Below the pieces are notes generated by a model that saw nothing but the letters and a program-made list of their open reading frames with translations, did no database searches and was not told the origin of the DNA. From Gemmatimonadota bacterium (lineage in GTDB: Bacteria > Gemmatimonadota > Gemmatimonadetes > Gemmatimonadales > GWC2-71-9), in contig QHTK01000051.1 in the NCBI GenBank assembly GCA_003220795.1, positions 1 to 61,012 on the forward strand: a stretch of 61,012 nucleotides of DNA, given 5' to 3'. Position 1 is the stretch's first letter. Each line of letters starts with the position of its first letter. The position numbers were made by a program, and so were the translations under genes. Shown here piece after piece: positions 42,345 to 51,290 of this stretch.

Positions 42345-44690
42345 ATGCTGAAACGCGCCTTGCTCGCCCTGCTCGCCGTCCCCGCCATCGCGGGCCTCAC
42401 TCTCGTCGCCGTCCGGCTCACCCCCGGCCCCCAACGGGACGGGACTACCCTGCTCCCCTCCGGCTGGCGAATTCACCCGGCGGGTCGGCAGGTCGACGTC
42501 GGCACTTTGCCGCTGAACGTCGTGACGCTCTCCGACGGCTCGGTGCTGGTGACGAATAACGGCTACGGTGAGAACGGCCTCATGCGCATCGACCCGCTCG
42601 CCGGCAGCGTGGTGTGGCGGCTGCCGCTCAAGGCGGCATGGCTCGGGCTCGCCCGCTCCGGCCGTGACTGGCGGGACACCGTGTGGGCGAGCGGCGGCGG
42701 GACCAACCGCGTGTACCGGCTGGCCTGGCAGGGCGGCGCACGGTGGAGCGCCGACACCGTCACGCTCGCCGACTCGAGCGCGCGGCTGTTCGCCGCGGGG
42801 CTCACGCTCGTCCCCACGCGAGGGCTCGTGGCGGTCGTCGGAAACCTGAGCGACTCGGTGTACCTGATCGACGCCGCCACGCTGGCGCGCCGCGGCGCGG
42901 TCGCCGTCGGCCACCGGCCCTACACGGTCGTCGCCGATGTCGCGCACCTGTACGTCAGCGATTGGGGCGACTCGACGGTCTCCGTCGTCGACCTGTCCGC
43001 TACTCCGCCGACCCGTCGGTCCATGTTCGTGGGCCCGCATCCTTCCGCGCTAGCGCTGCGCGGCGGGGAGCTGTTCGTGGCCCTCGCGGGCGCGAACGGC
43101 ATCGTGCGCGTCGATCTAGCGCGGGGAGCTGTGGTGGAGCAGCTCACCGTCGCACTCGATCCCCACGCGCCGACCGGCAGCGATCCCAACGCGCTCGCTC
43201 TGTCGCCCGATGGGAAGACCCTGTACGTAGCGATGGCGGGCAACAACGCCGTCGCCGTGGTGCGCCTCGAGACGACGCGCATGCGCGTCGCCGGACTCGT
43301 GCCGGTGGGCTGGTATCCCACCGCCGTCGCCGTGTCACCCGACGGGCGGGCGCTGTACGTCGCGAACGGCAAGGGCGCCGGGTCGGGGGCGAATCCCGAC
43401 GGCAAGTACATCGGCAACGTGATCGCCGGGTCGGTCTCGATCGTGCCCGCGCCCGATGGCACCACGCTCGTCCGTTATACCCGTGAAGTGTACGCGCTCA
43501 GCCCGTACTCGAACGCCCGCCTGCGCGGCGTTGCGCCCGACCGCCTGACCGCTCGCCCGCCGGTCCGCCATGTGGTCTACATCATCCGGGAGAACCGCAC
43601 CTACGATCAGGTGCTGGGTGACCTGCCGCAGGGAAACGGCGACCCGCACCTCGCCATCTTCAACGACTCCATCACGCCGAACGCGCACGCCATCGCCCGG
43701 CGCTTTGTGCTGTTCGACAACTTTTACGTCGACGGCGAGGTCTCGGCCGACGGCCACGATTGGAGCGACCGCGCATTCGCGGGCGACTACAATGAGAAAA
43801 CGTGGCCGCACATCTACTCCAACCGCCGCAAGTGGGACCTGACGAACGGTGAAGATCTGGCGACTCCACGCGATGCCTATCTGTGGGATGCCGCCAAACG
43901 CAAGGGGCTCTGGGTCGTCAACTTCGGCGAGCTCACGGAGTCCGACGACGAAGATTGGAGCGCGACCCGCCGGGCGCGAACCAACATCCCGGGGCTCAAG
44001 GACATCACCGTTCCCGAGTACCCCGGGTTCGTGCTCGGCATTGCCGACACGACCCGCGCACGATTGTTCGCCGATTCCGTCGCGAGCTGGGATCGCCAGG
44101 GCCGGTTCCCCGACCTCGTCTTCCTCTGGTTGCCACGGGACCACACCCTCGGTCGCCAGGCAAGCCGGCCGACGCCACGCTCCATGGTCGCCGAGAACGA
44201 CCTGGCGCTGGGACAAGTCGTCGAGCGCCTGTCGCAGTCGCCGTCCTGGTCCTCGCTCGCCGTCTTCGCGCTCGAAGACGACGCGCAAAACGGCCCCGAT
44301 CATGTCGACGCGCACCGCTCGGTGCTGCTCCTCGCGTCGCCCTACGCCAAGAGCGGCGGCGTGGACAGCACGCTGTACACGACGAGCTCGGTGGTGCGCT
44401 CGATTGGGTTGATCCTCGGGTTGCCGCCGCTCAGCCAATACGATGCGGCCGCCACGCCGTTGTGGAACGCGTTTGCGGACCGCCCTGACACGACGCCGTT
44501 CACTCACCTCGCCAACGCGTGGCCGCTCGACGAGCTCAACCCACGCGCGTTTCGGTCGCGCATTCCGGCGCGCGATCTGGCGGAAGCCGATGCTGCCGAC
44601 GAAGCGCTCTTGAACTGGGAGATCTGGACGAGTGTGCGCCCGGGCTCGTCACCGCCGCCGACCCGGCGGTCGCTCGTCGCGAACCGCTGA
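42345..44690 (+). CDS. secreted YVTN beta-propeller protein with C-terminal phosphoesterase domain
   Basis: Protein of 781 residues with an N-terminal signal or anchor helix (ALLALLAVPAIAGLTLVAV). Residues 40-390 hold YVTN-type propeller repeats (NALALSPDGKTLYVAMAGNN, TAVAVSPDGRALYVANG). Residues 410-760 are a PF04185-type phosphoesterase: HVVYIIRENRTYDQVLGDLP, FDNFYVDGEVSADGHDWSD and LEDDAQNGPDHVDAHRSV, the last supplying late metal ligands. The family includes acid phosphatases and phospholipase C. Probably periplasmic phosphate or phospholipid hydrolysis; the substrate is not known. Only 56 bases separate it from the divergent GH38 gene. Confidence 0.85.
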   Translation: MLKRALLALLAVPAIAGLTLVAVRLTPGPQRDGTTLLPSGWRIHPAGRQVDVGTLPLNVVTLSDGSVLVTNNGYGENGLMRIDPLAGSVVWRLPLKAAWLGLARSGRDWRDTVWASGGGTNRVYRLAWQGGARWSADTVTLADSSARLFAAGLTLVPTRGLVAVVGNLSDSVYLIDAATLARRGAVAVGHRPYTVVADVAHLYVSDWGDSTVSVVDLSATPPTRRSMFVGPHPSALALRGGELFVALAGANGIVRVDLARGAVVEQLTVALDPHAPTGSDPNALALSPDGKTLYVAMAGNNAVAVVRLETTRMRVAGLVPVGWYPTAVAVSPDGRALYVANGKGAGSGANPDGKYIGNVIAGSVSIVPAPDGTTLVRYTREVYALSPYSNARLRGVAPDRLTARPPVRHVVYIIRENRTYDQVLGDLPQGNGDPHLAIFNDSITPNAHAIARRFVLFDNFYVDGEVSADGHDWSDRAFAGDYNEKTWPHIYSNRRKWDLTNGEDLATPRDAYLWDAAKRKGLWVVNFGELTESDDEDWSATRRARTNIPGLKDITVPEYPGFVLGIADTTRARLFADSVASWDRQGRFPDLVFLWLPRDHTLGRQASRPTPRSMVAENDLALGQVVERLSQSPSWSSLAVFALEDDAQNGPDHVDAHRSVLLLASPYAKSGGVDSTLYTTSSVVRSIGLILGLPPLSQYDAAATPLWNAFADRPDTTPFTHLANAWPLDELNPRAFRSRIPARDLAEADAADEALLNWEIWTSVRPGSSPPPTRRSLVANR

Positions 44691-45079
44691 CGTCCTGGCG
44701 GTGACACGCGGGCAAAACCCTTAAAGACGCTTCAGCAGCCCGCGAAGTAACGCGGCGCGCGCGCGCATCCGGAGCGCGATGCAGCAGCGCCACAACACTA
44801 GCCACAGCGCCGAACGCCGCTCGGTCCGTCGCTCACGTGCTCCACCCCGTCGACTGCGTCAGCGCCGCACGCCCTTCGCATTGCGCGACAATCCGTTGAC
44901 GCCTCGCGGCCGCACGCTGTGCAGTCTGTGCAGTGATGCGCGTCACGTCCGCAACGCCTGGCATATGCCTTGCCACCTAACGCCCTGATTACATCGCTCG
45001 GGTACCACACACTTGCGCCCTCGGTCGACGCGGGTCATCCACCCGGCCGGCCGGCCGACCAACCAGTGAGACAGGGACC
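44691..45079. other. 389-base intergenic region before the glycoconjugate operon
   Basis: No convincing gene is seen; short open frames lack ribosome binding sites and family features. Visible structure: a TGTGCAGT direct repeat (near 44919-44936), a GTGA/TCAC inverted pair (44933-44946), and the 10-base palindrome GGCATATGCC (44960-44969), which is part of a candidate sigma-54 promoter. It is the only long non-coding stretch in the window, consistent with a control region for the operon that follows. Confidence 0.6.
44958..44974 (+). promoter_or_regulatory. candidate sigma-54 (-24/-12) promoter of the glycoconjugate operon
   Basis: CTGGCATATGCCTTGCC matches the sigma-54 consensus closely: CTGGCA at -24, TTGC at -12, with GG and GC exactly 10 bases apart. 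The predicted start is near 44985, about 95 bases before the first coding codon. Transcription would need an enhancer-binding activator such as the NtrC-like regulator at 25409-26812. Confidence 0.6.
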
Positions 45080-47665
45080 TTGGGCCGTATTTCCCGACCG
45101 CATCCTCTGCACGCGGGCCCTGGCGTGAGTTCCGCCGGCGCCACCGCGGTGACCGCGTCGCGCCCGCCACGGGCAGACTCCGTCCCGGCGCCCGCCCCGC
45201 GACCGCGCGTGGGAGGGAAGTTCCTCTTCGTCGGCACGGAAAAGCTGTACGTGCGCGGCGTGACCTATGGCGCTTTCGCTCCCGACGCGCGCGGCAACGA
45301 GTATCACGACCTCGCGACCGTGGAGCGAGACTTTGCCGACATGGCCGCGCACGGCATCAACGCCGTGCGCATTCCCCACACGATGCCGCCCCGCCCGCTG
45401 CTCGACGTCGCGGCGCGTCACGGCCTGCGCGTCATGGTCGGACTCAGCGCCGAACAGTACATCGGGTACATCATCGACCGCCGCGGCGCACCCGACGTCG
45501 AGGCGGTGATTCGCGACAAGGTACGCAGCTGTGCCGGGCATCCGGCGCTGCTGTGCTACGCGCTGGGCAACGAGATCCCGGCGCCGATGGCGCGCTGGCT
45601 CGGCCGCCGCCGCGTGCAACGCTACCTCGAGCGACTGTATCGCGTGATCAAACACGAGGACCCGGGCGGGCTCGTCACCTACGTCAACTATCCGACGACC
45701 GAGTACCTCGAGCTGCCGTTCCTCGACTTCGTCTGCTTCAACGTGTACCTCGAATCCCAGGACCGGTTCGAGGCGTACTTGGCGCGCCTCCAGAACATCG
45801 CCGGTGACCGGCCGCTCGTCATGAGCGAGCTGGGCCTCGACGCGGTGCGCAACGGCGAAGCCGCCCAGGCGCGGTCGCTCGACTGGCAGGTGCGCACGGC
45901 GTTCGCGGGCGGGTGCGCCGGCGTGTTCGTATTCTCCTGGACCGACGAGTGGTATCGGCACGGCCATGACGTCGCGGACTGGGGGTTCGGCCTCACGCGC
46001 GTCGATCGGTCGCCGAAACCCGCGCTGGACACGGTGCGGGAAGCGTTCGCCGAGGTGCCGTATTCGACCAGCGTTCCCTGGCCCCGCATCTCGGTCGTGG
46101 TGAGCACGTACAACGGCTCGCGCACGATCCGCGCCTGCCTGGAAGGGCTGCAGCGCCTCGCGTACCCGGATTACGAAGTGATCGTGGTGGACGATGGATC
46201 CAGGGACGCTACGGGTGCGATCGCGCGCGAGTACGGCGTGCGGCTGATCCAAACCGCCAATCGCGGCCTGGCGAATGCGCGCAACACGGGTCTGCAGGCA
46301 GCGAGCGGTGAGATCGTCGCCTATATCGATGACGACGCGCATCCCGACCAGCATTGGCTCACCTACCTCGCCGCCACGTTCCTGAGCACGTCGCACGCCG
46401 GCGTGGGCGGACCGAACATCGCACCACCCGGTGACGGACCGATCGCCGAATGCGTCGCCCGCGCGCCCGGCGGACCCATGCACGTCCTCATCACCGACCG
46501 CGAGGCCGAGCACATCCCCGGGTGCAACATGGCGTTCCGGAAGTCCTGTCTCGAGGCGATCGGTGGCTTCGATCCGCAGTTCCACACCGCCGGGGACGAC
46601 GTGGACGTCTGCTGGCGTCTGCAGGAGCAGGGGTGGACCCTCGGCTTTCATCCGGCCGCGATGGTCTGGCACCACCGCCGCAACTCGGTGCGCACCTACT
46701 GGCGGCAGCAGATCGGCTACGGCCGCGCCGAGGCGATGCTCGAGCGCAAGTGGCCCGAGAAGTACAACGGGCCGGGCCACGTGCGCTGGGCGGGCCGTAT
46801 CTACGGCAGCGGGCTGACGCACGCCCTCGGATGGCGCCGTCCGCGCGTGTACCACGGCGTGTGGGGCGGCGCGCCGTTTCAGTCGCTGTACGCGCCCGCG
46901 CCCAGCCTGCTCGGCTCGCTCCCGCAGATGCCGGAGTGGCACCTGATGACGGCGACCCTGGCGGGAATCGCCGCCTTGAGCGTGGCCTGGAAGCCGTTCC
47001 GGCTCGCGCAGCCACTGCTGTTGTGTGCCGTCGCTCCGCCCATCGCGCAGGCCTGGCTGAGCGCGGTTCGCGCCCGCTTCGCGGACGGGCCGGCGCGTTG
47101 GTCGGCCCGGCTGCGGCGTCGGCTCCTGACCGCCGCGCTGCACTTGATGCAGCCCCTCGCCCGCCTGCGCGGGCGGCTCAACGAAGGCCTAACGCCGTGG
47201 CGACGCCGCGGCACGCCACGGCCGGCGCCGCTCTGGCCGGTCACCGCGTCCATCTGGAGCGAGCAGTGGCAGGAGCAGGAGCAACGGCTCCACGCCATGG
47301 AAGCGGGCCTGCGAGCGGACGGCGCGAGCGTGCTGCGCGGCGGGCGACACGCACGCTGGGATCTCGAGGTCCGGGGCGGGTTCTTCGCCGCCGCCCGCTT
47401 GCTGATGGGCGTCGAAGCGCATGCCGGCGGGAAGCAGCTCATTCGCCTGCGGTGGTGGCCGGACGTGCCCGCGCGGGGCCCGCTCCTGACGCTCTTCTTC
47501 GCTGGGCTCGGGCTCGGTGCGGCGCGCGACCGCGCCTGGGTCGCCGCCGCAGTCCTCGGACTCGGCGCCCTGCTGTTCGCCTGGCGCACCCTGGAGCAAT
47601 GCGCCGCTGCGATGACCACGATCCGCGAGGCCGTCGCGCAGCTGCGGCGCGGCGCCGCCGGATGA
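45080..47665 (+). CDS. bifunctional glycosidase-GT2 glycosyltransferase membrane protein
   Basis: Protein of 861 residues in three parts. Residues 45-330 form a clan-GH-A-like TIM barrel (LYVRGVTYGAF, HGINAVRIPHTMPP) with both carboxylates in place: E165 in LGNEIP as acid/base and E250 in MSELGLD as nucleophile. Residues 334-590 are a GT2 domain (RISVVVSTYNGSRTI, VIVVDDGSRDATG, YIDDDAHPD, CNMAFRKSCLEAIGGFD). The last 270 residues have hydrophobic segments and a basic linker. Fusion of a glycosidase with a transferase suggests remodelling or proofreading of a growing glycan. TTG 45080 has AGGGA close upstream; GTG 45125 is an alternative. It heads a nine-gene coupled operon. Confidence 0.82.
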   Translation: MGRISRPHPLHAGPGVSSAGATAVTASRPPRADSVPAPAPRPRVGGKFLFVGTEKLYVRGVTYGAFAPDARGNEYHDLATVERDFADMAAHGINAVRIPHTMPPRPLLDVAARHGLRVMVGLSAEQYIGYIIDRRGAPDVEAVIRDKVRSCAGHPALLCYALGNEIPAPMARWLGRRRVQRYLERLYRVIKHEDPGGLVTYVNYPTTEYLELPFLDFVCFNVYLESQDRFEAYLARLQNIAGDRPLVMSELGLDAVRNGEAAQARSLDWQVRTAFAGGCAGVFVFSWTDEWYRHGHDVADWGFGLTRVDRSPKPALDTVREAFAEVPYSTSVPWPRISVVVSTYNGSRTIRACLEGLQRLAYPDYEVIVVDDGSRDATGAIAREYGVRLIQTANRGLANARNTGLQAASGEIVAYIDDDAHPDQHWLTYLAATFLSTSHAGVGGPNIAPPGDGPIAECVARAPGGPMHVLITDREAEHIPGCNMAFRKSCLEAIGGFDPQFHTAGDDVDVCWRLQEQGWTLGFHPAAMVWHHRRNSVRTYWRQQIGYGRAEAMLERKWPEKYNGPGHVRWAGRIYGSGLTHALGWRRPRVYHGVWGGAPFQSLYAPAPSLLGSLPQMPEWHLMTATLAGIAALSVAWKPFRLAQPLLLCAVAPPIAQAWLSAVRARFADGPARWSARLRRRLLTAALHLMQPLARLRGRLNEGLTPWRRRGTPRPAPLWPVTASIWSEQWQEQEQRLHAMEAGLRADGASVLRGGRHARWDLEVRGGFFAAARLLMGVEAHAGGKQLIRLRWWPDVPARGPLLTLFFAGLGLGAARDRAWVAAAVLGLGALLFAWRTLEQCAAAMTTIREAVAQLRRGAAG

Positions 47666-50451
47666 GCGACCTCGCGCTGTATCGCCGATTGCACCGCCAG
47701 GCACGACCGTATTGGCTCCACCTGGCGGGCCTGTTCGGGATCGGGCTGCTCGCGAGCCCCATCGCGCTCCTCAACCCGGTGCCCCTCAAGCTCGTGGTTG
47801 ACTCGGTGCTCGGCGACCGGCCGTTGCCCCGGTTCCTGCAGGCGATCCTGCCGGCCACGGTCGGGCGGACCGCCCCGGCCATGCTCGCGGTTGCCGTCGG
47901 GCTGCTGCTCGCCGTCACGGCCCTCGGCCAGCTCCACAGCCTTACGACCGCGCTGCTCCGCACCTACGTAGGCGAGCGGCTGATGCTCGATCTGCGCTCT
48001 CAGCTGGTTCAACAGGTCCAGCGTCTGTCGCTCTCCTATCACGACTCGCGCGGCACAGCGGATTCCATTTACCGCATCCAGCACGACGCTCCGGCGATCC
48101 AGAACATCCTCGTCGAGGGAGCTATTCCGTTCGTATCCGCCGCCATCACGGTCGTCACGATGTGCGTCGTGACGGCGCAACTCGATCGGCAGCTCGCGCT
48201 GGTGGCCTTGACGATCTGCCCGCCGCTGTTCTTCCTGTCCCGCGTGTACCGCCCGCGGATGCGACGCCAATCTCGGCGCGTGAAGAAGCTCGAGAGCACC
48301 GCTCTCGCCGTTGTGCAGGAGGCGCTCGGGGCGCTGCGCGTGGTGAAAGCGTTCGGCCAGGAGGCGCACGAGACCGCCCGCTTCGTGCACCGCTCGCGGG
48401 AGGGGATGACCGAGCGGCTGCGCATGGCACTCCTCGAGGGAGGCTACGGTCTGCTCATCGGGCTCGTCACGGCGCTCGGGGTGGCGGCCGTGCTGCTCAT
48501 CGGGGTCGGCCACGTCCGGGCGGGGGTCATCACGCTGGGGCAGCTGCTGCTGGTGCTGGGCTATCTGGGCCAGCTGTACGAGCCCCTGAAAACGATCAGT
48601 CGCAAGGCGACCGCGCTCCAAGGATACCTGGCGAGCGCCGAGCGGGCGTTTGCGCTTCTGGACGAGCAGCCCGACGTGCCGGAGCGGCCGCATGCCCGAC
48701 CGGTGACGCGCGCGACGGGCGCCGTGGAGTTCCGCGGCGTCTCGTTCGCGTACGGGCCGGACCGCCCGGTCCTGCACGATATCTCTTTCAAGATCGAGCC
48801 GGGAACGCGGCTCGGAGTGGTCGGGGCGACCGGGGCCGGCAAGACCACGCTGATCAGCCTGCTCACGCGCTTTTACGACCCGACCGCGGGGCAAATCCTG
48901 CTGGACGGCGTCGACTTGCGCGATTACAAGCTCGACGACCTGCGCCGCCAGTTCGCGGTGGTGCTTCAGGACACGGTGCTCTTTTCGGCCAGCATCGCCG
49001 AGAACATCGCGTACGCCGCGCCGGGGGCGAGCCGGGAGCAGATCGTCGCTGCCGCGCACGCCGCCAACGCGCACGAGTTCATCGTACGCCTGCCGCGGGG
49101 TTATGACACGCAGGTCGGCGAGCGCGGCGCGCAGCTCTCGGGGGGCCAGCGACAGCGCATCGCACTCGCCCGCGCCTTCCTGAAGGACAGTCCGGTGGTG
49201 ATCCTCGACGAGCCCACGAGCGCCGTCGACGCCGAAACGGAAGCGAGGATTCTCGGGGCGATGCGGCACTTGATGCGCGGCCGCACCGTGCTCGTGATCT
49301 CCCATCGGCCCAGCACACTGGAGCGTTGTGCGGGGCTCCTCGTGCTCGACAGTGGCCGCGTCGTCAGCGATACCACTCCATCGGTCCCGAGCGCGCAGCC
49401 GCCGGTCGCGCAGTCAGCCGCTGGCGAGCGGCGGTCGAATCTCAAGACCCACCCGGCCGTTCGCGCCTGGTGCGAGTTGTATCCGCACGCCGAGCCGGTG
49501 TCGATCACGCCTCTGCGGGTCCGTAAGCGGAAGAGCAATGTGTACCGGCTCGAGGGCGTGGGCCAAGCCGGATCGGCCGTGATAGCGAAGCGGTGTCGGA
49601 CAGCGGTCGCTCAGGTCGAGCGCACGGTCTACGAGGACATCCTTGCCGGCCTCCCGGTCGCGTCGCTCCGCTACTACGGATTCGTTGACGAACCGGACGC
49701 GGCCTTCGGCTGGCTCTTCATGGAAGAAGCCGGCGGGGCCGACTACTCGAATTTGCTCCCCGAGCACCGCGCGCGGGCCGGCCGCTGGTTGGGATTGCTC
49801 CATGCCGCCGCTGCCGGTGTTGGCGCCCGGGGCCGGCTCCCCGACGGCGGGCCCGCCCGCCATCTGCAGCGGCTGCGAGCCGTTCGCGAAACGATGCGAC
49901 GGCACGTCGACAATCCCGTGCTGTTGCCGGAAGATGTCGGCTTCATCGAAGGGCTCACGGCCCGGCTCGACGATCTCGCCGCGCATTGGAACCGCCTGGA
50001 GGAGATCTGTCACGGCGTGCAGCCGACGCTGGTGCACGGCGATTTCAACGGCAGGAACATTCGCCTCCGCACCATCCACGGGGACGCCACCCTCGCCGTC
50101 TTCGACTGGGAGGAAGCTGGTTGGGGCGTGCCTGCAGTCGACCTGGCGCAGCAGCTGACCGTGCAGTCGGGGCAGTTGTCTGCGAACCCCGACGTTTCGA
50201 GCTACTGGTCCGCTGGGCGGGAAGGCTGGCCGGACCTGAGTAGCGAGGCGTGCTGGCGGCTGGCGTATTGCGGAACGGTCTTCCGCACACTGTCCGCCAT
50301 GTCTTGGATAGCGGATGACCTGGCGAACGACTGGGCGCATGCGTCTCTCCGCGACACGCGGCTGTACGCGGCCGAGCTGGAGGCCGCCCTGCAGCGACTC
50401 GATTGGGTGGGCCGCCCGTCGCCGCCGCAGCGCGAGGTGGCCGCGACATGA
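47662..50451 (+). CDS. ABC exporter fused to an APH-type phosphotransferase
   Basis: Protein of 929 residues. Residues 1-310 are the six-helix exporter domain. Residues 345-585 are the nucleotide-binding domain: Walker A GATGAGKTT near 387, signature LSGGQRQR near 492, Walker B VVILDEPTS near 513, H-loop VISHRPS. After a short linker, residues 594-929 are a protein-kinase-like phosphotransferase with LVHGDFNGRNI near 788 and VFDWEEAG near 812, the catalytic and metal-binding loops of the APH/choline kinase fold. No stop, frameshift or compositional break separates the halves. ATG 47662 overlaps the upstream stop (ATGA). The kinase may modify the cargo or gate export; no such fusion is known to me with a defined function. 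Confidence 0.85.
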   Translation: MSDLALYRRLHRQARPYWLHLAGLFGIGLLASPIALLNPVPLKLVVDSVLGDRPLPRFLQAILPATVGRTAPAMLAVAVGLLLAVTALGQLHSLTTALLRTYVGERLMLDLRSQLVQQVQRLSLSYHDSRGTADSIYRIQHDAPAIQNILVEGAIPFVSAAITVVTMCVVTAQLDRQLALVALTICPPLFFLSRVYRPRMRRQSRRVKKLESTALAVVQEALGALRVVKAFGQEAHETARFVHRSREGMTERLRMALLEGGYGLLIGLVTALGVAAVLLIGVGHVRAGVITLGQLLLVLGYLGQLYEPLKTISRKATALQGYLASAERAFALLDEQPDVPERPHARPVTRATGAVEFRGVSFAYGPDRPVLHDISFKIEPGTRLGVVGATGAGKTTLISLLTRFYDPTAGQILLDGVDLRDYKLDDLRRQFAVVLQDTVLFSASIAENIAYAAPGASREQIVAAAHAANAHEFIVRLPRGYDTQVGERGAQLSGGQRQRIALARAFLKDSPVVILDEPTSAVDAETEARILGAMRHLMRGRTVLVISHRPSTLERCAGLLVLDSGRVVSDTTPSVPSAQPPVAQSAAGERRSNLKTHPAVRAWCELYPHAEPVSITPLRVRKRKSNVYRLEGVGQAGSAVIAKRCRTAVAQVERTVYEDILAGLPVASLRYYGFVDEPDAAFGWLFMEEAGGADYSNLLPEHRARAGRWLGLLHAAAAGVGARGRLPDGGPARHLQRLRAVRETMRRHVDNPVLLPEDVGFIEGLTARLDDLAAHWNRLEEICHGVQPTLVHGDFNGRNIRLRTIHGDATLAVFDWEEAGWGVPAVDLAQQLTVQSGQLSANPDVSSYWSAGREGWPDLSSEACWRLAYCGTVFRTLSAMSWIADDLANDWAHASLRDTRLYAAELEAALQRLDWVGRPSPPQREVAAT

Positions 50452-51290
50452 AGCGACTGCGCATTGGCTTCCTCGTGTCGTCGCGCTTTGCGCAGACCAC
50501 GGGCCTTGTGACGGCGGTGATGCAAGCGCTCTCGGACGCCGGCGCAGTGGTCGACGTCATCCATCCTACGCAAGGAGCGCTCGATCTCTCGGTCGTGCGG
50601 GTCGAGCACGATCTCTACGTCCTGAAAAAGACGAGCCGCCTAGCCTTGAGCATCGCCGGAGCGCTGCACGCCCAGGGAGCCGCCATCGTGAATCCCTATC
50701 CGGTGACCGTGGCACTCCGCGACAAGATCGTCACGAGCAGGATCCTGCAAATGGCCGGAGTGCCCACCCCCGCCACGTACGTCGCGGCGCGCCCCGAGCG
50801 GCTGACGCCCCTGCTCGCTCAGGGACCACTCGTCCTCAAGCCGTATCACGGCTCGGATGGGATCGGTGTGCGAGTCGTCCGCACCGTCGCCGAACTGGAG
50901 GCCGTGCGGGCCGGCAGAGACCCGATCCTCGCGCAGCGCTATCACGCGCCCCAGGGCCGCGACCGGAAGATCTACGTGGTAGGTGGACGCCTGTTCGGCG
51001 TCAAAAAGGTCTTTCCCATCCGGACCGAGCAGGACCGACGCGGGGAGCCGTTCACACCCCGTCCGGAGCTGTGCGAGATCGCGCGGCGCTGCGGCCGGGC
51101 CTTCGGCATCGACCTCTACAGCGTCGACATCATCGAGAGCGAAGGGAAGCCGTACGTCGTGGATATGTGCAGCATCCCGGGGTGCGGCGGCGTCCCGGAC
51201 GCGTCGCAGCTGCTCGCCTCGTACCTGCTGACGGCGGCGGAGCGCGCCGCCCGGGGACAGCGGCTGTCGATGGCCGGAGCCCAAGCATGA
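50448..51290 (+). CDS. ATP-grasp ligase, RimK/glutathione-synthetase-like
   Basis: Protein of 280 residues, cytoplasmic. The pattern KIVTSRILQMAGVPTPATYV (ATP-grasp start), LVLKPYHGSDGIGVRVV (nucleotide lysines and glycine loop), ILAQRYHAPQGRDRKIYVVGG and the late acidic metal site SVDIIESEGKPYVVDM is that of RimK-type ATP-grasp enzymes, which join a carboxylate to an amine through an acyl-phosphate. The usual final N-x-N/S-x-P is altered to MCSIPGCGGV, so the substrate may be unusual. It could add an amino acid or amine to the glycan. ATG overlaps the exporter stop (ATGA). Confidence 0.83.
   Translation: MKRLRIGFLVSSRFAQTTGLVTAVMQALSDAGAVVDVIHPTQGALDLSVVRVEHDLYVLKKTSRLALSIAGALHAQGAAIVNPYPVTVALRDKIVTSRILQMAGVPTPATYVAARPERLTPLLAQGPLVLKPYHGSDGIGVRVVRTVAELEAVRAGRDPILAQRYHAPQGRDRKIYVVGGRLFGVKKVFPIRTEQDRRGEPFTPRPELCEIARRCGRAFGIDLYSVDIIESEGKPYVVDMCSIPGCGGVPDASQLLASYLLTAAERAARGQRLSMAGAQA

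Noticed and set aside
44779..44988. Short open frame in the long intergenic region
   Set aside because: No ribosome binding site, Arg-rich composition, no recognisable family, and it overlaps the candidate sigma-54 promoter.
46450..47661. The ABC exporter frame is open for a further 1.2 kb upstream
   Set aside because: The upstream extension is out of frame with the GT2 domain, is Arg/Ala-rich and has no family features; ATG 47662 with the ATGA overlap is the real start.
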